Assembly: GCA_945910005.1 (NCBI GenBank)
Contig: OX246743.1
Coordinates: 3,771,444 to 3,835,443, forward strand
Source: Isoperla grammatica
Taxonomy: Eukaryota > Arthropoda > Insecta > Plecoptera > Perlodidae
Length of the DNA: 64,000 nucleotides
Direction of reading: 5' to 3'
Shown: positions 53,466 through 63,237 of the stretch, piece after piece
Numbering within the stretch: the first letter of the stretch is position 1
Layout of the letters: every line of letters starts with the position of its first letter
Position numbers and translations under genes: made by a program
The notes under the pieces: generated by a model
Database searches by the model: none
The model's input: only the letters and a program-made list of their open reading frames with translations
What the model was told of the DNA's origin: nothing

Positions 53466-53535
<70 letters not shown>

Positions 53536-54147
53536 ATAATCCTAAACCTAAATCTAATTTTACCTAATATTAACAAATACATATATTATGATTTGTAGAT
53601 TTGTACAGACAATACAGTATAACGTATATAGTGGTTAGTTTACATTACATAGTTTACACTGAGCTTTAGTAACATTTTGGCAAAAATAAAAGGTTTAATT
53701 TTTTTTTTTCATAGGCCTATAGAATATAGACCCACATTTTGCGGCTATTGTAGGTCTATGATAGTGATAATGAGTTATGTGGCCTTGCTGCTATGAGAAA
53801 ATGCATGCGATCTTATGAGAACGAGGGCAAATAATTATGTTAAACAAAGAGTAATTTTCCTTGCACAGCGTGGATCTTCAGATAGTAGAGACCTTGGGTA
53901 AACTAACTTGGAACACATTACCAAACTCTAAAATTACAATTTATGTTGTTTGATTTTAGTGGTGTTATTTTGTTTGGCGGCCGTCATCTTCCCAATGGGC
54001 TTCCACGTTGACGAGATTGGTGGTCAGCCCTACCAACTACCGAACAGCCATCAAGTTGGAGTGTCGTATATATTATTTGTCCTTGCTCTCTGGACAACTG
54101 TTATCTCAGAACTATTTGCAGGGAAAGTTTGTTTACCTCATTTTTAA
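51771..54147 (+). CDS. MOSMO: MOSMO orthologue (modulator of Smoothened), three exons, 167 residues
   Basis: Exons 51771-51873, 52096-52308 and 53960-54147 (TAA) join in phase 1 at both introns. The first donor is a less usual GTTAGG; the second is GTAAGT; the acceptors are TTTTCAG and ATTTTAG. The predicted length, 167 residues, equals the vertebrate protein. Four membrane segments are visible: MDKLTLISGTLFMAADVFAI onward; WLLALVCIFVGCICITTT; VLFCLAAVIFPMGF; VGVSYILFVLALWTTVI. Strongly family-like words are MDKLT, PDW, YARW, IFP(M)GF, GGQPY.LPN and FAGKVCLP near the C-terminus. In vertebrates MOSMO works with MEGF8 and MGRN1 to lower surface Smoothened and so dampens Hedgehog signalling; the same role here is inferred. 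Intron 2 holds a MITE (53300-53446) and a GA microsatellite. Confidence 0.93.
53300..53446. mobile_element. 147-bp MITE, PIF/Harbinger-like, with TAA target-site duplication
   Basis: GGTTGGAATTCATAGTCGGC and following bases form a terminal inverted repeat of about 47 bp with the right end (ending ATGAATTCCAACC). It is flanked by TAA at 53297-53299 and 53447-53449, the 3-bp TWA-type site used by PIF/Harbinger elements. It is nearly perfectly palindromic, hence probably young. It lies in MOSMO intron 2. Confidence 0.85.
53466..53533. repeat. (GA)n microsatellite
   Basis: About 68 bp of GA with one early AAA interruption, 17 bp downstream of the MITE's TAA site. Confidence 0.96.
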
Positions 54148-54714
54148 ATGAATTGTAATAAGTTGAAAGGTCAACTGCTTTTACACAGTTAAACAAAAAA
54201 TAAAAGTTACCATACTGTACCATAATTAATAGAACCTTCCTAAATTATAATGGATGGTTTCTTACTCAAAATGATGTGCATCGTACAAACACACTGAATT
54301 AATTCAACAAATACTATGTATTTTTAAATGTTTGTAGAAAGATAAAGACTAAAGAGATGTCCAGTATTATGTTTTATATTAAGTTCAGTTGTGAGTTATT
54401 CCACTCTGTTTTAGACCGTTTACAATGCTCAATAACCACATAACAACACATGAGTATATAAAGCATATCTGCAGTTAAAATACCAATGAATTTAGGTTGC
54501 TTAAAACTAAAAGCAGCATATAAAAGGTTTATAATGCGTGCAATGAAATTTCCGTAAGTAAAAATAGAACATGTTAATACAGTGCCCGTGGCATATTTTG
54601 CTATTAATTGTATGACAATGATTCTCCCCCCACCCCCTTTATGTATGTAAGGGTAATAGTTTTTGTATGGATAGCTAATAATTAATAGCTGAACTACTCT
54701 TGTAGGCCTATTCA
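54148..54714. other. downstream flank of MOSMO, no gene seen
   Basis: AT-rich DNA. The minus-strand open frame 54374-55099 spans this and the following MITE, has no recognisable domain, and is treated as chance. Confidence 0.5.
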
Positions 54715-54716
54715 TA

Positions 54717-55240
54717 GAGATCCTTGTATTTCGCAATGCGCGATAGCGCGAAATCACTTGAAACGTGCAGCAATTGAAATATGTTGGCATGACAGTCTGT
54801 TGTGAGTCCAAAAATAGTCTTTTTGAATCGCGAAATAAAACGAAATCCCGTGTATACGCGAAATAGCATAAGTTTACTGTTATAAAAACGAAAAAGACTG
54901 AAGCAGTTGAATTGACACGAAATCGCCGAATTTCTGTCAAAAACGTAATTTTCAACATTTTCTGCAGTGACCCTTCCACCCCTGCCAAACCGGCTCGCAA
55001 CAGATTTTTCTCGTAGCTTGTGCGTCGACTGCATTCCGCATTCCTAGCGACAGCTTTCTTTTTCTTCTTTTCTTTCGCGACAATGTAGGCATGCAACATA
55101 CATTAGAATACTAAATACAAATTACATTTGGTAAATTAAAATTGAAACACCGCCAAAAAGCTGAAATTACTGCTCAACAGCGAAATTTGGAATTAATAAA
55201 ACGAAATATGCTAAAAAATAAAACCATTTACAAGGATCTC
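54717..55240. mobile_element. 524-bp MITE with TA target-site duplication
   Basis: The terminal inverted repeats are GAGATCCTTGTA and TACAAGGATCTC. TA is present at both flanks (54715-54716 and 55241-55242), as in Tc1/mariner-like and some other superfamilies. The interior has repeated CGAAAT words (CGCGAAAT, ACGAAAT) and no intact transposase. It carries chance minus-strand open frames (54708-55034). Confidence 0.72.
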
Positions 55241-55244
55241 TACC

Positions 55245-55915
55245 TATTCACTATCTCGCTACCTTTTTATTTCCACTTCGACCACTGACAATGACGTTTC
55301 TAGTGCATACTGACAAGTAGATCTATAGATTCTAGCTTCTAAAATCTAAATACAAGCCTGCATCCCATCTTGCATGCCAAACCAGATGAGACAAAGTATT
55401 TCTGAGGCTCTTAGTTGTCCTGGTTTTGTTGCGGCTTCATGAATTACTGTATTTGTGATTTTATTTTGATACTACCCTTTGCATTTTCTATTATGTATAA
55501 TTATCATCTTGTGCAATGTATTGTAATTATTTGTGTACCATAGATGTTCTAACTGTATATTATTTTGAAAATAGTAAGGATACTAAATAAAGTATTAATA
55601 CTGTACTAGGTACTTGCAGTAACGTTTTAATTTAGAAACCCCATGTCCATAATATAACACAAAGGGAGAAGGAAAGTACACGTGCTTGCTTACCTCTTCT
55701 GACAGAAGTGTTCTGACTTCAGACACATCTCGTAATCATGTCTAATATTGTATTACAAGTCTGCCTTTAATTCAAAAATGGGACCCATAAAAACTCCATT
55801 TTGAATTAGTACAAAATTTCAATTTAAAAGAACTTAACACTAAGCACCATACTCAAAATCTTCTGCTGGAACTCCATCAACAGTTTGAATTATACTTAAT
55901 TTGAATTAAGGTTAT
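55245..55915. other. intergenic stretch, no gene seen
   Basis: AT-rich with AATAAA near 55586, which could serve a long MOSMO 3' UTR or an unknown transcript. Confidence 0.4.
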
Positions 55916-55929
55916 GAAAGTACGTGCCA

Positions 55930-57035
55930 ATCGGCTGGAATGGTATATATATATAGTGTGAGGAAAGGATCCAACAGCTTACCTTCGTGTATGATGACAG
56001 ATTTGCGAGTTTGAAGTACACATAAAAAACATACAAATATAAACGAGACGTTTCGACCGAGGTCTTGTTCACTCGAGAGAAGAATGGCTACTGCAACTAC
56101 TCTACTCAACAAAACAACTAAAATAAACTAGGCTAAAATATATATATAATATATACAATATTTACAAGGCGCTGTTGGAGGGTGTGGTGGCAGGGAGGTG
56201 AGAGGGGGAGAGGGCTGTAACTAACGGATGTTTAGGTTGGGAGCCAACCTTGATTTAGTGATCCACTGGTGGGCCAACTCCCACCGTCTTAGTTTGCCTG
56301 GGTTGCAGCTGGCTGGGAGTGATTTTATCACTCTGGTGTTGTAACATCCATTGAATGCCAGGTTATGGGATGCCGCATGTTGAGCCACCGGTTTGTCCAT
56401 GGTCAGGTTTTTAGTGTTTTGCCTGTGCCCGTTCATCCGTGACCTAAGGGAGTTCTTAGTTATAGTCGATTTACAGCTACGCGTTGCGAGCGAAGCAAAG
56501 GCGCGAGCTCCAATCAGTGGCCGAGTTTGCGTGAATCTATTAACTTCTTTGCGTGAAACTCGGCCGCTGATTGGAGCTCGCGCCCTCGCTTCGCGTAGCT
56601 GTAAACGTACCATTAGGCCAACATATTCGGCAGGGCAGTGGTTGCACTTTAGTTGGTAAACTACATACATTGGAGGTTTGGCAGGTGTTGTGTTGCCTGA
56701 TTGGGTAATGAGTATGTCTTGCCGGTGGCCTGGGCACTGAAAGTGGTGGAAGGTTGATGAATTTGGCACGTCAAGCAACCGTTACCTCCTTGGCATGGGT
56801 AGGAACCTGCTGGTTCATTTTCAGGAGCGACCCTGATGCGGCAGTCTCTCCTGACCACTAGGTTCACAATGTTTGGGGGGCGTCTGAAGGCTACTCTTGG
56901 CAAGGATTTGACAAGATCTTGGGTCTTAATGGAGGATGTCAAAATGTGAAGGCCACTTTTCATGATACCATTGAGTGCCTGTAGTCCTGGGTGCCACTGT
57001 GTGACTAGAGGTATAACATCATTGGGCGGCGGGAT
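55930..57035 (-). pseudogene. Penelope-like element, 3' part with GIY-YIG endonuclease (broken)
   Basis: Read on the minus strand. One frame (about 57035 to 56740) gives VIPLVTQWHPGL, then LVKSLPRVAFRRPPNIVNLV and PCQGGNGCLTC, the linker typical of Penelope-like reverse transcriptases. After a frameshift near 56740 a second frame gives MYVVYQLKCNHCPAEYVGL, then an insertion, then SLRSRMNGHRQNTKNL, KPVAQHAASHNLAF and a normal end at 56221. This is the GIY-YIG endonuclease domain. The reverse transcriptase core is missing upstream. The 3' flank at 55990-56095 has ACGTTTCGACCGAGGTC, a word common near Penelope-like ends. It is not functional. Confidence 0.82.
56470..56605. mobile_element. 136-bp MITE inserted in the GIY-YIG domain
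   Basis: Terminal inverted repeats of about 60 bp run from TTTACAGCTACGCG to CGCGTAGCTGTAAA, containing GCGCGAGCTCCAATCAG and its inverse. It splits the endonuclease between YVGL and the NSLRSRMNGHR motif while keeping one frame open through the insert. The target-site duplication is not clear. Confidence 0.83.
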
Positions 57036-57089
57036 GGCCTGCCTCGCTGGTCTATTGAATTTGAATTAACTGAGTTTGAATTAACAAGG

Positions 57090-57180
57090 GACTACTGAAA
57101 CATCTATCATATGCCCATAACTGGTCTATCCGTCCATCATGCTGGATCTCGTCAACCAATACAGAATCGCCTCCCTGTCG
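57090..57180. repeat. short dispersed repeat shared with MOSMO intron 2
   Basis: CATATGCCCATAACTGGTCT, then AT(C/T)CGTCCATCAT, closely matches 53169-53202 (CATATGCCCACAACTGGTCT, ATTCGACCATCAT). Family unknown. Confidence 0.6.
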
Positions 57181-57494
57181 TGAAACTTTATGCCCCCGGA
57201 ATGAAGAATTAAATTTACTTTCACTGTACATACTGTCAACTTACTAGCCAAGTGGCCCCTACATAATTCATCAATTCAGCGTAGGTGCTATCAATATCAT
57301 GTGTAAAAACTAAAACTGTTACTAGTCATTTGTATGTTTCTGAATATACTGATTGAGTTTCTCAGAACAGGTAAATAAAAATATCCTACGATATTTTGCC
57401 TAGATAATTTATTCTGCTCCAGTACCATTTGCAACTTTTGTCCATTCTAGCTCTACAATAGCTATTTTTATTCCCTGGAGTCCACAAATCAAAC

Positions 57495-57672
57495 ACCATT
57501 TACCCGAATAGAAGACAACCTCGAATTTAAGACGACCCCCTATTTTGAAGAATTTAAAACTGGATTTTTTAAATTTTTATTCATTATCTTAATATACAAA
57601 TTTAAGACGACCCCCGATATTATAAATATAAAAAATTGAAAAATTATATTCTTAAACTCAGGTAAATATGGT
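57495..57672. mobile_element. 178-bp MITE-like repeat with imperfect terminal inverted repeats
   Basis: ACCATTTACCCGAATAGAAG at the left and the inverse of ACCATATTTACCTGAGTTTA at the right. Internal repeats AATTTAAGACGACCCCC occur twice. The next element starts 6 bp away, with its target site overlapping this right end. Confidence 0.6.
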
Positions 57673-57678
57673 ACATGC

Positions 57679-58100
57679 ATACCTGCCAGCTTATCAAAAC
57701 TGAAAATAGGGAGATTTATAAAAAAAGAAACATAGCCTTTATGGTATTGGCGGGCCTATTGCGAAAACGCAATTCATCAAAGACAAAAAGAAGAAAGACA
57801 AAAAATAGTTATAAACAGTAAAAAAAAGAAATAACAGTGCATGTACCAGGACTGGTTTTGGAGAAAAATTACGTGAGTGGGCAGAGTTTGAACTCACTGC
57901 ACACTGGGCATCAAGATATTGGCGGTCAAGCTTCGAAAAAATTGCAACTTTTAGGTCCGTAAATACGAAAGTTGATCTATTTACAGTAAAATACTTGAAA
58001 ATTCGTGAAAATCGCACAAATTCTGTGCCAAATCGGGAAATCGGAAAATAAGGTTAAAAATCGGGCATATCCCGACTAAATCGGGAAAGTTAGCAGGTAT
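57679..58100. mobile_element. 422-bp hAT-like MITE with 8-bp target-site duplication
   Basis: The ends are ATACCTGCCAGCTT and the inverse of ATACCTGCTAACTTT. It is flanked by GTACATGC at 57671-57678 and 58101-58108, an exact 8-bp duplication as in hAT elements. It contains CGGGCATATCCCGACTAAAT and no transposase. The minus-strand open frame 57739-58017 is chance. Confidence 0.85.
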
Positions 58101-58109
58101 GTACATGCT

Positions 58110-59726
58110 AATCAGGACATTTTTGCAAGCAGGAGAACCCGTTCAAGTTCTGCAGTCCGCTGAAGTTGACACCAACTTATAACAGGTACATACATAGTTT
58201 TCTTCACTGCTTGAGAAAGGCCATGCGGGCCAAAATGTTTCCAGTTTGTTTGTTTTTCTTTTTGTGTGTCCTTTTTGATGAATGTCTACTTGATTTAACC
58301 AAGCTGTGCCACTTTGACGACTCGCCTACTTTATTCACCCAAGCTGCTGGAATCGATCCCTCCGAATAATTGTAATTCTTTCATTTTTATGAGAACTAGA
58401 AATTAGCAGGCTGGTGACCCTTTGGGTTAACACGTAACAGGCATACAGTCTCTAATCTTTTCTTAATTAGAAGCAAATTTATAAAGTTTTGCAACTAGAT
58501 CAGAAATGTCCAACAGAAACCATAATAAAACAGCTTTGTAACTTTATAATCACAATTTATTTAGAAAAAATGCAATTGCCCACTAAATAATTTGGCAGCA
58601 AAGTTAAATAGTGGTACTTGTGTATACATACCAAGATATAGGTACTTCTAACAGTGTCTGCCACATTGTATTGACAACAAAGGTATAATGTTACAAGTAA
58701 CACAATGATAACTAACAAATTAAGTGCACATTTACTAAACCCTTTTTATTGAAACACAAAAATGATTATCCATTCACGCTAACCATAACATGACAACTAA
58801 GGCCAAGATAACATGTTATAAACAAAATAATACCTACACAATAATAGAAAAGACAATAAAAATATAACAATCCTTACTGGATTGTTACTTCTTCAGAATT
58901 TTACTAACAAAATATTAGTCGATTATTTTTTTCTATTTTTACCATTCACACATATAATATACTATACAAAAAGTTGTTGCACTAAAAATGAACTATACAT
59001 TATACACACTTGTATAATATTTTGAGACACTGTAATCTGAAAGAAAAATACATTTGACAGAATTATGGTCCTGTAGAATAGACCAACGTCCTCGTTTAGT
59101 ACATACATGTTTTTTAATCGTGGATCGTTCAAGGTTGCATGACTTAATATACTAGTATGAAGTGATTTGTGATGGTATTCCATAACCTTTGCTATAAGGA
59201 CAAATATGTAAACTCCCTAGAATATAATATTACATCCACAAGTAAGCAAGAACTTCATGAATACAAACTCAGTCATTTTTCTAAATGTGACAAAAATATA
59301 AGTCCAGGATACATATGTATCATTTTCATAGAATGAACAATCACGTGTACAATTCGTAAAAACAAGTTCACAATTAATGTACTGTATACAATGATTGCAG
59401 TACACTATTGTAAGAGAAAAATGATTAATAGAAAACATCGCAATATAGTAAATACGAACAAGAAAATATAATAAAAATACGTGCACATTGCTACGGTGAT
59501 GGGAGATATACCTATAAAAAGTAAAAACTCGCTGCTGTTTGGCAAAGTGATTAGTAAATAGATAACAAACAGAAGCAGGTAATAAATTTGTACCATCAAC
59601 ATCTACTTTTATAGATCTCTACAAAAATGATTCATTATTGTATTGTTTCATAAGAATCTTTACAATATTATCGTATATCAATAATAATGGGATGGTCGTA
59701 CGAGTAGTGATGAAGGCAAACACTGA
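58110..59726. other. AT-rich stretch; probable 3' UTR of the minus-strand gene ending at 59727
   Basis: A short plus-strand open frame at 58166-58369 has a hydrophobic run (VCLFFFLCVLF) but no splice or family support. On the minus strand an AATAAA (TTTATT at 58556-58561) could end a 3' UTR of about 1.2 kb for the exon at 59727-59906. The minus-strand open frames between 58962 and 59602 fall in that AT-rich region and are not convincing. Confidence 0.45.
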
Positions 59727-59906
59727 TCAAGGGTCGACTCTCTGTCGCTGGGGTCCGACATCTTCGTCGTCAAGGTAACGTTTGAAGTTATTTTGGCATT
59801 CTGAGCTGGTCCAATGTTGAACGAGAAGGTGGGACTCGGATTCCAAGGCCGAATCCAGTTTGCTCCGCAGGCTGTGTCGGAGCAGAGCTTTTGTCGCCTC
59901 CATTGA
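59727..59906 (-). CDS. last exon of an enoyl-CoA hydratase/isomerase-fold protein (CDYL/ECI2-like)
   Basis: On the minus strand the acceptor CTCTTGATTCTAG is followed by a phase-0 exon of 59 codons and TGA. It reads SMEATKALLRHSLRSKLDSA, then LESESHLLVQHWTSSECQNN, FKRYL and a short acidic tail. This has the shape of the C-terminal helical part of crotonase-superfamily proteins, especially CDYL- or ECI2-like ones (ATK.L.R, L...L..E...L...W.S.EC...). Such proteins are either fatty-acid enoyl-CoA isomerases or chromatin factors; this exon cannot decide between them. Two other frames are open across it (up to 107 codons) but lack this match. Upstream exons were not found up to 64000 on this strand; the gene may have a long intron that contains the plus-strand gene at 61593. 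Confidence 0.7.
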   Translation of the reverse strand, partial: SMEATKALLRHSLRSKLDSALESESHLLVQHWTSSECQNNFKRYLDDEDVGPQRQRVDP

Positions 59907-61450
59907 CTAGAATCAAGAGAAAAGTTAGGCAACTTTGCTTCTGAACACAAAACACAAGTAGCCAACAGGTCACAATGACATTGCACAAAGTAGCAGCACA
60001 ATTTGCCATTATTAAAATCTCAATCATTTGATTTCAAATACACATCATTCACAACTTCCACATTATTCCTAGCACGTGCTTTAAATTCGTATGTGTATGA
60101 TGTAATTCAAGATACATAAATAATTTGTGCAGCTCCGGGTCTTAACTAGAAGAGCCCATAAGAGAAACAATGATTGTAATGTTTTGTATAAATACTTTCT
60201 CACAAATTAGCATTAATTAGTAATAGTAGTATTAACAAAAACAAGTAACAACCCTCCCAAACCCACTGGTTGGGTATTCACATCGTGTGATACGTACTCG
60301 CAACGAGGTGGGTGAAATAGCTGGGGTCAGGGGCAAAGCCCCTGCTGCCACCCAATTAACAAAAATTGCCCACTTTTAGTGAAAATGATCCATTAATATC
60401 CATAATCCTATGATCCAAAAAAAATGTATGGGGCAAGCCCCCAGACCCCCCTTTTTTTTTACCCTGGAAATACACTACCCGGCAATTATTTTGAAAGAAC
60501 CACTGAACTTTTTTTCCTGGGGAGAGCACTGATTTTCCAATATCGAATATCAATCAATAAAGTGGATATTTTTGCCCATCCCTATGGTTTGCCTGGGAAC
60601 CATAATCAAGGTAAATATTAAAGGCAGCAGGCTACACGTGTTTGTGTATTAATGTCAACCTTTCACTTCAGCTGCCAACACTTTTACAACGAAACTGGCA
60701 AACTTACACATCTGGCATCTATAAATATCCTGTGTAGCCTTGTGAGAAGAGCCATAGACAGGAAGCAACACACAAGACATGGGGAGTTGTCAACCTTTAG
60801 TATTGTTTATTATTTTTGGGATAATAACAACTCATGCTATCACCCCTAGAAGAGAAGAGCTTAAGTTTATATATCCTACTCGGGTGAGAATGCAACTGCT
60901 CACTACAGTACCTGGTTACAAGCTAGTATAGGGAAAACAAGAGCCCATTTTGTGTGGTAGGCCTATAATATTGTGGCTGACCAAAAAGTGTTAAATTGTT
61001 AAGCCTTTAAAAGTATTAATATTATACAGAGAAACTTTATAACAAATTTCCATGACAAAATGATATAAAAAACTGTTTTTAAGGTCCCGAAAGGTTCTTA
61101 CTTCTTATGCATGTAAAGGTACTATCTTTATAAAGAAATGTTCTTTATAACAAAATAATACTCTGGCCTCCAAGAGTTCATTATAAAGAAGTTTGACTAT
61201 ATAATAAAAGCTATTTAAAAAGGGGAAATTTGGGTTGTGGACTCAACATGGGAAATACAAATAATTTACAGTCAAGTCCACTTTTAAGGACGCTGAAAGG
61301 GATTCAAAATTACTTTGTTAAAACCGAACATCCTTATGTAAGGGATCCTCATAGAAACGACTCATAATTTTTGTATTATGTCTTCTATGTGTACTTTCAA
61401 CGCTTAAATTCGTCATCATCATACGACGTTAAGCTATAGGCCTCCGCCTA

Positions 61451-61484
<34 letters not shown>

Positions 61485-61592
61485 ATTTCATGTTTCTTGT
61501 AGGTACATTGTAAACAAGAGCCCTAAACAGTTTTTAAAATGGTGACTTTTTTATAACTGGAATCATCCATCACATGACATGGAATATCGCAG
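59907..61592. other. intronic or intergenic DNA, repeat-like, no exon recognised
   Basis: It contains a repeat-like stretch at 60290-60470 (GGGGCAAAGCCCCTGCTGCC; GGGGCAAGCCCCCAGACCCC) and an A run at 61450-61480. Open frames of about 65 codons at 60356-60849 show no domain. Confidence 0.4.
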
Positions 61593-63237
61593 GTTAACAG
61601 CGAGAGAGATCTATCGGTGTGCGGCCCGAACGAGGTGTGCAGCGTGATCCACCGCAGGTTCTGGATCCGTCCGGTGATCGACAGATTGTGCCGCTGCCCC
61701 ACCGGCCAACAATGCCCTTGGAAGTGGTCGTGGACTAACGAGACGGACGATCAGACGATGGCGCTGAGCAATCGTTCTCAGATGAAAGTAATGCGTGCAC
61801 AGTTTACAGTCAGGATGATTGATTGATTTATTTATTAAAACATTTAACAGATTATTTATTCAGTAATTGATATTTCGGCATCAACACATTTTTCCTAAAA
61901 CACATTTTCATGAACTTCAGGTGTTCATTTATTTTCCAAACGTAAGTTTTCAACACAGAAGTAGGGTAAAACTTTTAAGTTTATCACTACATTTAAATAA
62001 GTACGTATGGTTACGAACTGCAACCAAGTACGTATGGTTACGTACTGCAACCGAGTACGTATGGTTACGTACTGCAACCAAGTACGTATGGTTACGAACT
62101 GCAACCAAGTACGTATGGTTACGAACTGCAACCAAGTACGTATGGTTACGTACTGCAACCGAGTACGTATGGTTACGTACTGCAACCGAGTACGTATGGT
62201 TACGTACTGCAACCAAGTACGTATGGTTACGAACTGCAACCAAGTACGTATGGTTACGAACTGCAACCGAGTACGTATGGTTACGTACTGCAACCAAGTA
62301 TGTATGGCTACGAACTGCAACCAAGTACGTATGGTTACGAACTGCAACCAAGTATGTATGGTTACGTACTGCAACCAAGTACATATGGTTTTGTTATTTG
62401 TGCCGTGGTATCGGTCAGTGAAGTGGGTTTGGGTGTTGCTGCATGTGTTTCTTGTGGCTGTATTGTGGGCATCTGTATTGTGTTTCGGCATTGAACTGGA
62501 GAAAGTTTGTTGTATTTCATTGTGTGATGATGTCTTAAAAGCATCACTGCATAACACAGTATATGTGTTTGCATATTAAAAACGATAACTTGCCACTGAA
62601 ATAGCACCAAATCTCTTTGAGACACTGTTCCAGAGAAGGCTCTTACATAACATGCAAGCGTAGTGTGGCACAGTTTAACAGTGCAAGGCAAGGTACATTT
62701 CCATTTCAAAAGTAACAAATTACGACAGTTGAATTTCACCCTATTTCTGTATGAATAAGAATTTTGTAATGAATAAATGTTTTTGAATCAATACTTCAGT
62801 CACGGATTATCTGTGCTTTAGTTACGAAACTATATTGTTTAACTCAATCTAATCAACTCCAACCTTAGTTACAGTTCTTCGCACGAAATCGGAGAAAGAA
62901 TGTGCACATTTGACGTAACCAGAGTAGCCTAAATGGGTGTTTATTTGTTTTCGGACATAACGAAAAAAGCTGATACCAATATCACAACTTATGATTTCAG
63001 TTTTGTGGGAGTATCGGTGATCTACCAGAATGTGAACCGCAACAGAACGCCGTTATAATCGCACCTCGTGTCGACACGGAACGGAAGCCAGGAAGCAAAA
63101 ACAAAACCGATATGCCGCTTAGAGAGTCAGTAAACGTTACTTGCCGTTGCCAAGAAAGGCATTATTGGGAACTTCACAATGTTGGTGATATGAATGGAAC
63201 AACAGCAGATACTAGCAGAGTATACCGCTGTACTAAG
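61593..63237 (+). CDS. cysteine-rich secreted-type protein, two internal exons (partial)
   Basis: Exons 61593-61787 (65 codons) and 63001-63237 (79 codons) are both phase 0 at each end. The acceptors are ATCGCAG and ATTTCAG; the donors are GTAATG and GTACGA. The first exon has Cys at residues 10, 16, 33, 35 and 41 (VCGPNEVC; LCRCPTGQQCPWKW). The second starts FCG and has five Cys (FCG, PEC, CRC, YRC). Possible N-glycosylation sites are NET, NRS, NKT, NVT and NGT. Ten Cys in all fit disulfide bonding in an extracellular protein. The pattern recalls small cysteine-rich secreted proteins of arthropods; I cannot name the family with certainty. The signal-peptide exon and the 3' end are not identified; the continuation after 63237 reads on to a stop at 63546 without further Cys motifs. 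The intron holds a 27-bp minisatellite. Confidence 0.68.
62001..62389. repeat. 27-bp minisatellite (about 14 copies)
   Basis: The unit is GTACGTATGGTTACG, A or T, ACTGCAACC, A or G, A. Copies vary mainly at two positions (GAACTG or GTACTG; CCAA or CCGA). Because 27 is a multiple of three and the unit lacks stops, frames on both strands are open (61867-62421, 62007-62579 and 61925-62557). It lies in the intron between two cysteine-rich exons and is not coding by context. Confidence 0.95.

Noticed and set aside
54374..55099. 241-codon minus-strand open frame
   Set aside because: It spans the border of a MITE with clear ends, contains low-complexity Lys runs and has no recognisable domain.
58166..58369. 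Signal-peptide-like exon for the cysteine-rich gene
   Set aside because: The hydrophobic run is present, but no donor of the right phase is evident and the distance and intervening minus-strand exon make the link unsupported.
59678..60001. 107-codon minus-strand frame over the crotonase-like exon
   Set aside because: A different frame of the same exon gives the family match; this one includes intron and has no domain.
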